From the NCBI RefSeq assembly GCF_963675585.1, contig NZ_OY776414.1, forward strand, positions 1,715,001 through 1,779,000: DNA of 64,000 nt. Direction: 5' to 3'. Positions 12,595 to 22,704 of this stretch are shown one piece after another. The translations under genes were made by a program, and so were the position numbers. Numbering within the stretch: the first letter of the stretch is position 1; every line of letters begins with the position of its first letter. The notes beneath the pieces are model-generated. The model saw only the letters and a program-made list of their open reading frames with translations, searched no databases and was not told the DNA's origin. This DNA is from an uncultured Draconibacterium sp. GTDB lineage: Bacteria > Bacteroidota > Bacteroidia > Bacteroidales > Prolixibacteraceae.

Positions 12595-15500
12595 ATGATG
12601 AAAAAACACAGAATTACAAGGTTAACAATTGCATTGTTACCTCTGTTGTTGTTCTCACTCTGGAGCTTTGGACAATCTAAAACGATTCAGGGTACAGTTA
12701 AAGATGAAACAGGATCACCAATGATAGGTGTAAATGTTGTCATCCAGGGAACAACTATTGGAACCGTTACCGACTTAGATGGTATGTTTAAAATCGATGC
12801 TGGTGAAGAATCAACTCTCGTTTTCTCTTTTATTGGCTACAGCGCTCAAAATGTGTTGGTTGGAAACCAAACAACCATTAATGTGCAAATGAAAACTGAC
12901 AATCTGGGATTGGATGAAGTAGTTGTGGTTGGTTATGGAAGTATTAAAAAGAGCGACATTTCAGGATCAGTTGCTTCTGTTAATACAGAAACCATGATGA
13001 AAAAAGCTCCTACAAACATCTTACAAGGGTTACAGGGAGCTGCTGCAGGTGTTATGGTTATGGCGCAAGATGGTGCACCAGACGCCAATGTTGCAATTCG
13101 TATTCGCGGGGTTGCAACCATTAACGGTAGCGCCGATCCATTGTATGTGGTAGATGGAGTGCAGGTAGGTACAAATGCTGATTTTATTGCTCCAAGTGAC
13201 GTGGCAAGTATTGAAGTATTAAAAGATGCTTCGGCAACAGCTATTTATGGAGCCGCCGGTGCCAACGGTGTAATTATGATTACAACCAAACATGGTTCAG
13301 CAGGTGTTTCAAACATCACCTTTACCGCCGACTATGGAGTTCAAACTTTAGCCTCAACACTGGATGTTGGTGACGCCCTGCAGTATTCAAAAAATATACG
13401 CACAGCACGTGCAAACGATGGTGCAGTTTTACAAAATCAAATTTTCGCGACAGAATATGATGGTAAAAGAAAAACCATTAACTGGCAAGATGAAATGACA
13501 CAAGTTGCACTTAAACAACAATATAGTTTATCTGCTTCAGGAGGCACAGAGAAATCACAATCAAACCTTTCACTAACGTATTTAGATCACGATGGTGTTG
13601 TTGTTAATTCGAATTACAAACGATTTACTGCCCGTGCAAACGTAGTTACAAAAGTGGCTGATTATTTAGAAGTGGGTGGAGATGTCAATTTTGTTCACAC
13701 AGAATCACAAGGGAGTAATGGAGGTTTGGGAAACAACGGTAACCTTTCTTCTATTCGTGACTGGGCTTTCTTATGCCCCACAATGGACTATGTTGACCCG
13801 GTAAGCGGAGTTCATGTAAGTCCAAATGTGGTCAATGCGAACGGAACGTTGGGCTCTCCATTACAGGGTAATGTGGGTGCATATGATGGAATGTTGGGCA
13901 ACAACGTATATGCAGAACAAATGGAAAATACCGGCATTAGCAAAAACAACCAGGTAATTGCAAGTGCGTATGTCGATATCAAACTAATGAAAGGTCTAAA
14001 TTTTAAATCATTAGGATCTTATAATTTTTCAGCAGGCAATTCATACAACTTTTGGGGTAACAAACAACGTTACATGCCCGACGGTGTAACACCAGTTGTT
14101 TTGTACAATTATGACAAACGTTACCAATTGAACATCAGCAACTCAAATTATAATGGTTTAGCGCTTGAAAGTTATTTGACATACAACTGGAAAAATGAAA
14201 TACACAACCTGACCGTAATGGGAGGTAATACAGTACGTAAAAGCTTTGGAAACTGGAGTTCGGCTTCCGCCGTTGATTTCCCGGCTGAAAACATTCGTGA
14301 TGTAAGTTTAACCAGCGACCCAACTACAAGAACAGGTAGCGGTGCCTATAATCTGGAATCTCGTGGATTATCATTCTTTGGCCGCGCCTCGTATTCATTA
14401 AAGGATCGTTATATTGTTACGGGTACTATCCGTCGTGATGGTTCTTCAAACTTTGGTGAAGGTAACCGTTGGGGTACTTTCCCTTCAGCAGCAGCAGCCT
14501 GGCGTATTTCAGAAGAAAGTTTTTTGAAAAACAATCCAACTATCAGTAACTTAAAACTTCGTTTAGGTTGGGGACAAACCGGTAACTCAGGAGGGCCAAC
14601 AGATAAAGCAACCGCTGCATTAACATCAAATACAATACAATACTTCTTCTATCCTGAAGGAGGACCTGCAGGTTTAGGAACAGCTCGTATGTTATCGAAC
14701 GGTTATGTTAGAACATTGGTTGATACCAACTTGAAATGGGAAACCAATGAGCAAACCAACATCGGACTTGACCTTGGAATATTAAACAGTGAATTAAATT
14801 TCACGATGGATTATTTTATCCGTACTTCTAAAGACCTGCTCTTAAATCAGGCAATACGCCCATCAGCAGGTTATACAGAAGTGTATACTAATTATGGTGA
14901 GATTCAGAATAAAGGTTTTGAATTTAGTGTCGACTACAGAAAGCAAATTAACAGCGATTGGAACATTGGTGCAACATTAACTGGTTCAACCATTAAGAAC
15001 GAAATTAAAGAAATTGGTTCAGATTTGTTCTTTGAAAACACAAGTTCTACCAATGACGGTTCCAACGTAGGTGCAATCGGTGCTCCATCCGGTACTCACT
15101 GGAACGGTCACTCTATCATGCGCGAAGGTTATGCAGTAGGTTCTTTCTACGGTTACAAAGTTGATGGAATATTCCAGTCACAGGATGAAGTTGACGCTAT
15201 CAACGCTGCTGCTGTGGCTGCAGGTCATGGTCAATACCAAAATGCAGGAACCGGCCCAGGCGACTTTAAATACAAAGATCTTAATGGAGACGGTTTTATT
15301 GACGATAATGATATGACTATTTTGGGGAATGGATTCCCAAAAGCAAATTATGGTTTGAACTTAAATGTTTCCTACAAGAATTTCGATTTGGGTATTTACA
15401 CTCATGGAGTAATCGGTGCCGAAATCTATTCTTACTCTGCTATGACATTATCAAATATGTTCCCAAGTGACAACGGTACCACACCAAACCTTTTAAATGA

Positions 15501-15852
15501 GGCATCGCAAAATGCATGGACTCCTGAAAACCACAGTACAACCATGTCTAAATTGTCATTTCTCGATTTAAATTACAATATGCGCGGTTCTGATGCATGG
15601 GTAAAAAAAGGTGACTACTTTAAAATCGACAATGTTCAGGTAGGCTATAATTTTAATAAAAACCTGTTGTCTTTATTGCATCTTGAAGCTGTTCGTGTTT
15701 ACGCTGCTATTCAAAACGTGGCTACTTTCTCTAGTTACAACAAATATGGTGATCCAGAGGTTGGACAAGGAAGTGTGCTTTACACTGGTTTGGATTCAGG
15801 TCGTTATCCTATGCCTCGTACTTATTCATTTGGGATGAATATTCAATTTTAA
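12595..15852 (+). CDS. susC: SusC-family TonB-dependent outer-membrane transporter
   Basis: 1085 residues, the normal SusC length. After a signal peptide (1-26) comes a carboxypeptidase-D-like regulatory domain (~29-105, IQGTVKDETGSPMIGVNVV). The conserved segment LDEVVVVGYG (~108) precedes the plug, then GAAAGVMVM and IRGVATINGSADPLYVVDGV (~165-188), and a large beta-barrel ends with the aromatic residue of NIQF. There is no N-terminal STN domain, so signalling through an anti-sigma factor is unlikely. It imports oligosaccharides across the outer membrane with SusD as lid, powered by TonB. Two ATG codons stand in tandem at 12595 and 12598; either may start. SusD follows after 26 bp. It is the only SusC in the window. 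Confidence 0.97.
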   Translation: MMKKHRITRLTIALLPLLLFSLWSFGQSKTIQGTVKDETGSPMIGVNVVIQGTTIGTVTDLDGMFKIDAGEESTLVFSFIGYSAQNVLVGNQTTINVQMKTDNLGLDEVVVVGYGSIKKSDISGSVASVNTETMMKKAPTNILQGLQGAAAGVMVMAQDGAPDANVAIRIRGVATINGSADPLYVVDGVQVGTNADFIAPSDVASIEVLKDASATAIYGAAGANGVIMITTKHGSAGVSNITFTADYGVQTLASTLDVGDALQYSKNIRTARANDGAVLQNQIFATEYDGKRKTINWQDEMTQVALKQQYSLSASGGTEKSQSNLSLTYLDHDGVVVNSNYKRFTARANVVTKVADYLEVGGDVNFVHTESQGSNGGLGNNGNLSSIRDWAFLCPTMDYVDPVSGVHVSPNVVNANGTLGSPLQGNVGAYDGMLGNNVYAEQMENTGISKNNQVIASAYVDIKLMKGLNFKSLGSYNFSAGNSYNFWGNKQRYMPDGVTPVVLYNYDKRYQLNISNSNYNGLALESYLTYNWKNEIHNLTVMGGNTVRKSFGNWSSASAVDFPAENIRDVSLTSDPTTRTGSGAYNLESRGLSFFGRASYSLKDRYIVTGTIRRDGSSNFGEGNRWGTFPSAAAAWRISEESFLKNNPTISNLKLRLGWGQTGNSGGPTDKATAALTSNTIQYFFYPEGGPAGLGTARMLSNGYVRTLVDTNLKWETNEQTNIGLDLGILNSELNFTMDYFIRTSKDLLLNQAIRPSAGYTEVYTNYGEIQNKGFEFSVDYRKQINSDWNIGATLTGSTIKNEIKEIGSDLFFENTSSTNDGSNVGAIGAPSGTHWNGHSIMREGYAVGSFYGYKVDGIFQSQDEVDAINAAAVAAGHGQYQNAGTGPGDFKYKDLNGDGFIDDNDMTILGNGFPKANYGLNLNVSYKNFDLGIYTHGVIGAEIYSYSAMTLSNMFPSDNGTTPNLLNEASQNAWTPENHSTTMSKLSFLDLNYNMRGSDAWVKKGDYFKIDNVQVGYNFNKNLLSLLHLEAVRVYAAIQNVATFSSYNKYGDPEVGQGSVLYTGLDSGRYPMPRTYSFGMNIQF

Positions 15853-15878
15853 TTGTACTACTTAAATAGATAAATATT

Positions 15879-17696
15879 ATGAAAAAAATATCTAAAATAT
15901 TATATACACTGGCAAGCGTGGTGTTCTTTCTGGGAATAAGCTCTTGCGATACTGAAGAATTCTTAAAAGTGGATCACTACTCCATTTTAGATGCGAATCA
16001 AATGTTCATGAGCGATGACGATGCCAAAGCCGGCCTTATGGGTTGCTACGATATGATGCTTCCTGTTGCAGAAACCAACGGTGACTGGGGATTTAAACCG
16101 AACTTGTTTATTGGAGGACATCCAACTATGGATACCCAAGCCACAGGTTGGGATAAGGACTGGAATACGCAGAACTGGAATCCCGGTAGCCCGGAATTGT
16201 TAAGCGGTTGGAAGCATTCGTACAAAGCAATTACGCGTTGTAACGACTTTCTTGCCGGTCTTGCCGAGGCCGAGAATATCACTCCTGCCTTAAAAACCTC
16301 ACTTGATGGTCAGGCCAGATCAATACGTGCCTTTTTCTATATGTGGCTGGCAAAAGCTTTTGGTCGTGTACCAATGTTGGCAACAGGCGAAAACTATGTG
16401 AACACACCAGCGAAAGCTCGTGCTGAAACCTACGAAGAAATGTGGGATTTTATTATTGAAGATTTAAAAGTGGCTGCCGACGAATTGGAATGGGAACCAC
16501 TAAGTGGTGAGTATGGTCGTTGTACCAAAGGTTTTGCACTTTCTTACCTGGGAGAAGCTTACATGTGGATGGCATTTCGTGTGCCTGAAAAAGCCATGGA
16601 AAATTATACGTTGGCTGCCGCGGCTTTCAAACAAATTATTGATAGTGGTAAGTACGAATTAAATCCTTCTTTTACCACTTTATGGGATCCGGGTGCAGTT
16701 TGGACCAAAGAATGTATTTGGGAAGAAGTACTTGACGAAGGTTCGCAATGGAACAGTTGGAGTAACTTGACTGATGCACACACCTGGCATACTTATTTCT
16801 CAGCTTGTCCTTCGGTTGGCGGATGGGGTTCACTTTACCTGTCATGGGAATGGTGGAGCTGTTACGAACCGGGAGACAAACGTCGTGAAGCTTCGGGTGT
16901 AACCGGTGCGATAAAAGGTATTAATCCGGAGTGGAAATCTGCCACAAACTATGGATACAATCCATATTTACAGCAAAGCCTTTCAGTTCCCGATTCATTA
17001 AATACGCATTATCATTTTTACATGAATGGTGAAGCTGCTCCCTCTATATGGAGTTTAAAAACATGGCGAACTTGTCGTGCCGACTGGCAAGCCATGTGGG
17101 GCCCACAGCAAATTTATTACAAACGTTATTCGAATGTATTGTTTGACTACGCCGAATGTTTATTCAATTTGAATGGTGAAGGCGATGCAACGGCATGGGG
17201 AATTATTAATGATATACGCGATCGTGCATTCGGAAACACTGAGGTTGGGAAAAAAGATGCATTAACAGCCACCTATCTTCCTTACTATCAACAATTGGCA
17301 CAGTACTATGGCGAAGATGTACCTGATGAATATCCTCTTCCATTTAATGAAACCACAGTTGATGTTCCGGATGCAAAGACATATTATGCTCAACTTACCT
17401 CAGATAAAGGTTTTACCTCTCCGGTTTGGTTGGTAGCACTGGGTATGGAACGTCGTAAAGAATTTAATACTGAATGGTGTCTTGCTCAGGATTTGATCCG
17501 TTCAGGTTTTATAGAAGATCATATTACCACCAATTATCCCAAAGGAGTTGGTGTTCCAAATACCGATCCTGGCGTACAGGATAACTGGCATACTTACCGC
17601 ACTTTTGATTTTGATATCGAAAAAATGGACATGCCAATCCCGACCGATGAGTTGTTGAAAAATCCATTGTGTGATCAAAATAATGCATACAAATAA
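15879..17696 (+). CDS. susD: SusD-family surface glycan-binding lipoprotein
   Basis: 605 residues. The leader ends in a lipobox with Cys23 (GISSC), so the protein should be lipid-anchored at the cell surface. The following TEEFLKVDHY and the helical repeats (ALKTSLDGQARSIRAFFYMWLAKAFGRVPM at ~140-170, given in family form as RAFFYMWLAKAFG) fit the SusD/RagB TPR-like fold. The C-terminal region contains ALGMERRKEFNTEW, the usual SusD end motif. It has many Trp residues (for example WDKDWNTQNWNPG), which may serve sugar stacking. It pairs with the preceding SusC to bind and hand over oligosaccharides. A terminator lies 65 bp downstream, so the pair forms a two-gene plus-strand unit. Confidence 0.96.
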   Translation: MKKISKILYTLASVVFFLGISSCDTEEFLKVDHYSILDANQMFMSDDDAKAGLMGCYDMMLPVAETNGDWGFKPNLFIGGHPTMDTQATGWDKDWNTQNWNPGSPELLSGWKHSYKAITRCNDFLAGLAEAENITPALKTSLDGQARSIRAFFYMWLAKAFGRVPMLATGENYVNTPAKARAETYEEMWDFIIEDLKVAADELEWEPLSGEYGRCTKGFALSYLGEAYMWMAFRVPEKAMENYTLAAAAFKQIIDSGKYELNPSFTTLWDPGAVWTKECIWEEVLDEGSQWNSWSNLTDAHTWHTYFSACPSVGGWGSLYLSWEWWSCYEPGDKRREASGVTGAIKGINPEWKSATNYGYNPYLQQSLSVPDSLNTHYHFYMNGEAAPSIWSLKTWRTCRADWQAMWGPQQIYYKRYSNVLFDYAECLFNLNGEGDATAWGIINDIRDRAFGNTEVGKKDALTATYLPYYQQLAQYYGEDVPDEYPLPFNETTVDVPDAKTYYAQLTSDKGFTSPVWLVALGMERRKEFNTEWCLAQDLIRSGFIEDHITTNYPKGVGVPNTDPGVQDNWHTYRTFDFDIEKMDMPIPTDELLKNPLCDQNNAYK

Positions 17697-17761
17697 TCTA
17701 ATATCCGTAAGCTGAGATATACGGATTATATAGATAGTTTTAGTTTGGTTAGGTAAATAGT

Positions 17762-17806
17762 AAAGACCGTCGCAAAACAAGTTTTTGTGATGGTCTTTTA
17801 TTTTTA
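17762..17806 (+). terminator. Rho-independent terminator of susCD
   Basis: AAAGACCGTCGCAAAA pairs with TTTTGTGATGGTCTTT through G-T wobbles around a short loop. It is followed by a T-rich tail (TTATTTTTAT). It lies 65 bp after the susD stop codon. Confidence 0.85.
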
Positions 17807-18166
17807 TGAACTTATAAAAGTTAAGAATCTCGGGATCAGTACTAATTAGCTACCACCTTGGTAGACTAAATATGCTAATTTTCGTTTGCTCTGAATTGAA
17901 AATTTTGGATCACATTAAGATTCCAATAAAATACATAAAATTTAAAATGCAAAGAGTTTAAATTACGCCATAGAAGTAAGGTAAAAAGTAGATGGTTAAA
18001 AATAAAATATGCCTGATTATTCTGCTTCTCTGCACGGATTTTTCACAAACAGCAGGACGAGTTCTTATAAGATACAGTAGCCACCGACAGAAATAGTTTG
18101 AATGAATTGGGAAAACGATTCAAAATATTAGTTCACCACATTTTCAGAGTGAACCCGTTAACACAT
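17807..18166. other. Intergenic stretch between convergent susD and GH127, with a possible tiny signal-peptide ORF
   Basis: 360 bp with no clear gene. A 34-codon plus-strand reading frame at 17992-18096 (MVKNKICLIILLLCTDFSQTA...) looks like a Sec signal peptide followed by only about a dozen residues. It could be a chance ORF or the 5' remnant of a lost exported or sensor protein. The next bases are open in another frame (VATDRNSLNELGKRF), which would fit a frameshifted remnant but proves nothing. No promoter or ribosome site stands out. Confidence 0.3.
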
Positions 18167-20563
18167 TTATTGATCAGAATCCATCCTCAATAAGCGCATA
18201 AAATATACCGCACCTGCAGTGGATCCAGAGTGTGACAAAAACTTTATTCTCACATGAGTCTTTCCTTTAACCATTGCATCAGGAATGGAGTAAACAACAT
18301 CTTTAAATGCCGACAGATTCCAGCGACCGGTATTATCTTCGGTTACCAGCTTTTCATCATCAACATATATAATGAATTTGCGGCCACCCCACTCTGCCCC
18401 CCAGTAACGCACAAGCAAACTCAGGTTTGTTTCGGAGTTGGTTGCAAAATCATAACTGAAAAAACCGCCACCAAAAGCCTCGCGGTAGAATTCGTTTTGG
18501 TTATTTCCTGATTTTGATCTTTCCTGTTGCATGGCATGGTCTGTTTCAGGCTGTTGCTCGCCGGTGGCTACATAATCAACGGTTCGTTTTTCGATGGCCA
18601 GCTTTGCCTGTTCATTGGCTGCGAGCGAATCCACATAAGCCTGATAACCACCGTTGGTTAAAGCCAGCCAGTAAATCATGTACCTCGAATCGTGAATCTG
18701 ACTGAACGGTTCAAGCGTCAAATCCATCGGATTCACCATCTTCACATTCAGCTTAAAATGAAGCGGATTCCCGTCAATCGGCTCCAGTTTGTCTCCCAGG
18801 TTTTCCATATCGTCTTCCACCAGGATGGGTGCTCTATCAACCGGCAAATATTCGCCACCTGAGTACTGTCCCCAGCGACCATCGTCTGCAATCAATCCCC
18901 TTAAATCTTCGGTTCCGGTTTTTGCACCGAGTAAAATTGGCCCATGAATAAAAGCAATGTATTCGGGCACATTTGGTAAATGCTCGATGGTACTTTGCAT
19001 TGGCAATTCAATTACTACTTCATCGCCTTTTTCCCATTTTCGGTCGATAGTAATGTACGACGAAGGACGTTCGGTATATTCGACAGCTTTGCCATTTACT
19101 TTAATTTTTAGTGCTCCTGCCTTTACCCAAACCGGGTACCTTACTTTAAGATTGAAGGCTAAATTACCTTTGGTAATGGTGAGTTTTGTTTGTTCTGAAT
19201 AAGGAAATGTCGTTTCCTGCTTCAGCTGAATGCCTTTTTCTTTCCAGTTGAGTTCCGAAGCCACAAACAAATTCAGGTACAAGTCGTCATCAGCATGGGT
19301 GTAAATAAAACGGTTGTACTGCCCGTGGTTTTCCATTCCGGTACCCACACAGCACCACATGGCCTCGTTTGGCGCCGAATAAACACGATAATGTCGTGGC
19401 CGCGCGGGCGTAAAATACACATAACCACCGTGCTCGGGATGTTGTGATGAAAGAATATGGTTGAACATCGTACGTTCATAATAATCAGCATATTTGGCCT
19501 CGGGATCATTACGGAACAAATCTTCGCTGAGTTTGAGCATGTTATAAGAGTTACAGGACTCGGGCCCGTCGTTTACATGTACAAAATCGATACACGAACT
19601 TTCGCTTGGAAAGTGCTCGCGGCGGCTGTTTCCGCCAAATGCCAGCGACCGGTTTTGGGTAATGGTTTCCCATGAAAATCGTGCTGCCTCCAGGTATAGT
19701 TCATTATCATCTAGCTCTGCTATGCGCCCGAAACCAATAAATTTAGGTATTTGCGTATTGGCATGCTGATTATCAAGATTGTCGATATCGTGCGACAAGG
19801 GCTCCAAAAATTTTCGATGCGAATAACGCTTTGCGGCAGTCAGGTATTTTTCATCGCCGGTAATCTGGTAAGCATCGGCGTAAACTTCGTTCATTCCTCC
19901 ATGCTCCATGCCCAGCATTGTTTCCATCTGCTCGTCCGACAAATCTGCAGTCAGATCGATTCCCCAATCGCAGAACTTCAGAAACAAGTCTTTCGCCAAT
20001 TCGCTTTCACCATAAAGCCAGGCATCGCGCAAACCGGCATACATTTTATGCAGGTTGTAAAACGGAGCCCACGAACCAAAAAACACTCCAAAATCGCCTT
20101 TTTTGAATGCTGACCAAAGTTTAGCACTATTTGGGAAACCGCCAACATAACCAACGCCCCATTCGGGGTTATTTACCGCATTGGCTTCCTGGCATTCTTT
20201 TAACTCTTTCAACATATAATCCATCCGGCGCTTGCACTCTTTGTTACCTGTTGCGGCGTAGTTCATTGCCATAGCCGATAGGTAATGACCGCCAACATGA
20301 CCGTCTAATCCGTCCCAGTTCGGATAGGTTGGTTTGCGAGGCTCCAACCCGGCTTCCTTACGGTATGGTGCCAAAAAACGATCGACATCGTATTGCAACA
20401 AAACCTCAATGTTCAGGTCGCGCGCGTGTTTAAACGGGCCATCCAGCAGAGTGACATCGCCTAAGGGAAATTCGTTTGGGTACAATTTATTTTGTGCGCC
20501 GGAATACATGCTCGCGGCAAGAACAAAAGTAGTAATCAGAGAAAGATAAATTAGTTTACTCAT
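18167..20563 (-). CDS. GH127/GH146-type beta-L-arabinofuranosidase (DUF1680)
   Basis: 798 residues with a signal peptide (about 1-23, ending SGAQ). The (alpha/alpha)6 domain begins LYPNEFPLGDVTLLDGPF. The family's metal and catalytic cluster is intact: Glu335 and Cys337 in PESCNSYNMLKLS, and Cys404-Cys405 in MWCCVGTG. In HypBA1 the equivalent glutamate and cysteines hold zinc, and one cysteine is the nucleophile. Beta-sandwich domains follow. The last ~110 residues (from about NEFYREAFGGG) look like an added C-terminal domain of the type often annotated DUF6805. The enzyme should release beta-L-arabinofuranose, a linkage known from hydroxyproline-rich glycoproteins, RG-II and some arabinans. 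It is the last gene of the 33697-18167 minus run, 16 bp after the GH29. Confidence 0.9.
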   Translation of the reverse strand: MSKLIYLSLITTFVLAASMYSGAQNKLYPNEFPLGDVTLLDGPFKHARDLNIEVLLQYDVDRFLAPYRKEAGLEPRKPTYPNWDGLDGHVGGHYLSAMAMNYAATGNKECKRRMDYMLKELKECQEANAVNNPEWGVGYVGGFPNSAKLWSAFKKGDFGVFFGSWAPFYNLHKMYAGLRDAWLYGESELAKDLFLKFCDWGIDLTADLSDEQMETMLGMEHGGMNEVYADAYQITGDEKYLTAAKRYSHRKFLEPLSHDIDNLDNQHANTQIPKFIGFGRIAELDDNELYLEAARFSWETITQNRSLAFGGNSRREHFPSESSCIDFVHVNDGPESCNSYNMLKLSEDLFRNDPEAKYADYYERTMFNHILSSQHPEHGGYVYFTPARPRHYRVYSAPNEAMWCCVGTGMENHGQYNRFIYTHADDDLYLNLFVASELNWKEKGIQLKQETTFPYSEQTKLTITKGNLAFNLKVRYPVWVKAGALKIKVNGKAVEYTERPSSYITIDRKWEKGDEVVIELPMQSTIEHLPNVPEYIAFIHGPILLGAKTGTEDLRGLIADDGRWGQYSGGEYLPVDRAPILVEDDMENLGDKLEPIDGNPLHFKLNVKMVNPMDLTLEPFSQIHDSRYMIYWLALTNGGYQAYVDSLAANEQAKLAIEKRTVDYVATGEQQPETDHAMQQERSKSGNNQNEFYREAFGGGFFSYDFATNSETNLSLLVRYWGAEWGGRKFIIYVDDEKLVTEDNTGRWNLSAFKDVVYSIPDAMVKGKTHVRIKFLSHSGSTAGAVYFMRLLRMDSDQ

Positions 20564-20579
20564 AGTAAGTTCATCAAAT

Positions 20580-22661
20580 TCAGTTGGTTATGATATTGAA
20601 TTCGGCATAGCCGATGCTATTGTTTCCTTCGGTATTTTTTAGTGCGCGTAGCTTAATGTAACGGGCTTTTGCGGGCTCGAAGTTTTTAGCTTGCCACAAT
20701 GGATTGTTTTTAATATTTGAGAATTCACCTTCACTAACCAGTTTCCACTTTTTATTGTCGGATGAAACAAAGAATTGGTAATCTGTAATAATCCCCGGGC
20801 CCCACAAAGTTTGGTCGGGGAAATACCTGAAACCGGTGAGTTCAAGATCATCGCCAAGATCGATGACCAGATCAGAAGGTAATTTGGTTTGGCGAGGCTG
20901 GTGCCATGCAGTCGCCTGGTTACCATCGAGAATGGCGTAGGCTTTTTCGTCGTCAGTACTGATTATTTTCCAGTTTTTACGCGAAAGGTCAAACTCTTCT
21001 ATTGTTGCAGTGCTGCTTTTTCCCGATGATGCTTCAAAGGCAATAGCGCTTACTTTTATTTTTCCTTCAGTTTGAATTGGCTCCTTGTATTTTGTTGAGT
21101 TTCTGTCGGGTGTTGTACCATCGAGTGTGTAATAGATTTCCGATTCGGTATCGGCAGGAATAATGCTGACTGTGCCCGACTGATCCCGAATAATTGTTGG
21201 TGGTGTCAGGATTTGTGGCGCATCGTAAACACCAATATTCGAAATTAACGGACAAGCTTTAGAATCGGTAATGTTTAAACGAAGTTTTGTTGCCTTAACC
21301 GTTGGGAAACGAAGAATACGTTTGTAGCTAATTGTGGTTTGCTTATCCAGTTCTTTCCACTCGCCATCAACCAGCGCCTCTATGGTAAACGACTTAACCC
21401 GTTGTCCCAAACGAATGTATTCCTGGGCCATAAAGCGATTAAAGGTTTTTGCTTCGCCAAAATCGATGGTAAGCGAGGCTGTTTTTACCTCATTATCGGT
21501 AGTCCAGTACGTATCTTTTTCGGAATCAATAGCGTTTGCTGCTCCAAATTTGCGGCTGTTGCCACGTACATTAGAGGCTTCAGCTTTGGCATTTACAACC
21601 AGGTTTTCATCAAATACTTCTTTTACGGCTTCCGCAAGATCAAGTGCAACTTTTTCATCACGTTCATCGATTAATCCATTTGGTCTGATTGGGAAGTTCA
21701 GTAAAAAGGTGGCGTTCCGTCCAATTGAATTGTAATAAGTATCCATCAGTTGCGGTAAGGTTTTTACTTTTGTGTCCTCGCTGGGATGATAAAACCATTC
21801 GGGGCGAATGGAAGTATTTACTTCACCCGGCACCCAGGCATTTCCGTTTTCCACACCATAATGTAACATTTCGAATGGCACATCGCCTGTACTGTGCAAT
21901 AAACTCCAGTTAGTTTCGCCAATCCAGCCTCCTTCGGTTCCTACCCAGCGCAGATCAGCCCGGTCACCACCATCGTTCCAAATTACAATGTTGGGTTGCA
22001 GTTCGCGAATCATTTTATAAGTCGGTTGCCAGTCGTAATAGGTAGTTCGGTCGATTTTACGGTTTTCACTGGCTCCACCGTAATAGCCGGTACCACCATT
22101 GGCTCCATCGAACCAAATTTCAAAAACATCGCCGTAATTGCTTAACACTTCTTTGATTTGATTTCTGAAAATGGTAATGTATTCAGGCTTTCCATATTCC
22201 GGACTATTTCTATCCCATGGCGATACATAAATCCCCAGTTTAAGTCCATACTCTTTACAGGCATCTGCCAGTTCGCGAATCACATCGCCTTTTCCATCTT
22301 TCCATGGCGCATTTTTAACCGAATACTTGGTTGTTTCGGTAGGCCACAAACAAAAACCGCAGTGGTGTTTCGCAGTAACAATAATACCTTTCATTCCGGC
22401 TTCTTTGCAAATGCGCGCCCACTGGCGGGTATCCAGTTCGTCAGGATTAAAAAGGCTTACGTCTTCATCTCCAAACCCCCACGACTGGTCGGTGTAAGTA
22501 TTCAACGAAAAATGGATAAAAGCATAGTATTCCATTTCCTGCCAGCGCATCTGGTTTTCGGATGGTGTTGGTCCGATAGGCGCCGGGGCTTCCGTTTTCG
22601 AACAGCTGCTACCGATTGCAAAGATCAGAAGCACAAAGCTGTATAATGTAGTTCGTTTCAT
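20580..22661 (-). CDS. GH29 alpha-L-fucosidase with two discoidin domains
   Basis: 693 residues, a lipoprotein by its Cys20 lipobox (GSSC). The GH29 barrel (~35-350) has MRWQEMEYYAFIHFSLNTYT, TAKHHCGFCLWPT and nucleophile Asp185 in EIWFDGA. A F5/8-type (discoidin) domain covers ~355-480 (ASNVRGNSRKFGAANAIDS), then a chitobiase-C/CHB_HEX-like module (~485-560, SEIYYTLDGTTPDRNSTKY) and a second discoidin domain (~575-693). This layout resembles GH29 subfamily B, which prefers alpha-1,3/1,4-fucosyl branches; some GH29 enzymes also accept alpha-L-galactose. It could trim fucose or L-galactose from xyloglucan or complex xylan side chains. It sits between GH127 (16 bp) and GH42 (43 bp) in one operon. 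Confidence 0.92.
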   Translation of the reverse strand: MKRTTLYSFVLLIFAIGSSCSKTEAPAPIGPTPSENQMRWQEMEYYAFIHFSLNTYTDQSWGFGDEDVSLFNPDELDTRQWARICKEAGMKGIIVTAKHHCGFCLWPTETTKYSVKNAPWKDGKGDVIRELADACKEYGLKLGIYVSPWDRNSPEYGKPEYITIFRNQIKEVLSNYGDVFEIWFDGANGGTGYYGGASENRKIDRTTYYDWQPTYKMIRELQPNIVIWNDGGDRADLRWVGTEGGWIGETNWSLLHSTGDVPFEMLHYGVENGNAWVPGEVNTSIRPEWFYHPSEDTKVKTLPQLMDTYYNSIGRNATFLLNFPIRPNGLIDERDEKVALDLAEAVKEVFDENLVVNAKAEASNVRGNSRKFGAANAIDSEKDTYWTTDNEVKTASLTIDFGEAKTFNRFMAQEYIRLGQRVKSFTIEALVDGEWKELDKQTTISYKRILRFPTVKATKLRLNITDSKACPLISNIGVYDAPQILTPPTIIRDQSGTVSIIPADTESEIYYTLDGTTPDRNSTKYKEPIQTEGKIKVSAIAFEASSGKSSTATIEEFDLSRKNWKIISTDDEKAYAILDGNQATAWHQPRQTKLPSDLVIDLGDDLELTGFRYFPDQTLWGPGIITDYQFFVSSDNKKWKLVSEGEFSNIKNNPLWQAKNFEPAKARYIKLRALKNTEGNNSIGYAEFNIITN

Positions 22662-22704
22662 TTAGGTGTAGTTATTTAATTTGAAGTTACTTATGGCATA
22701 TCAT

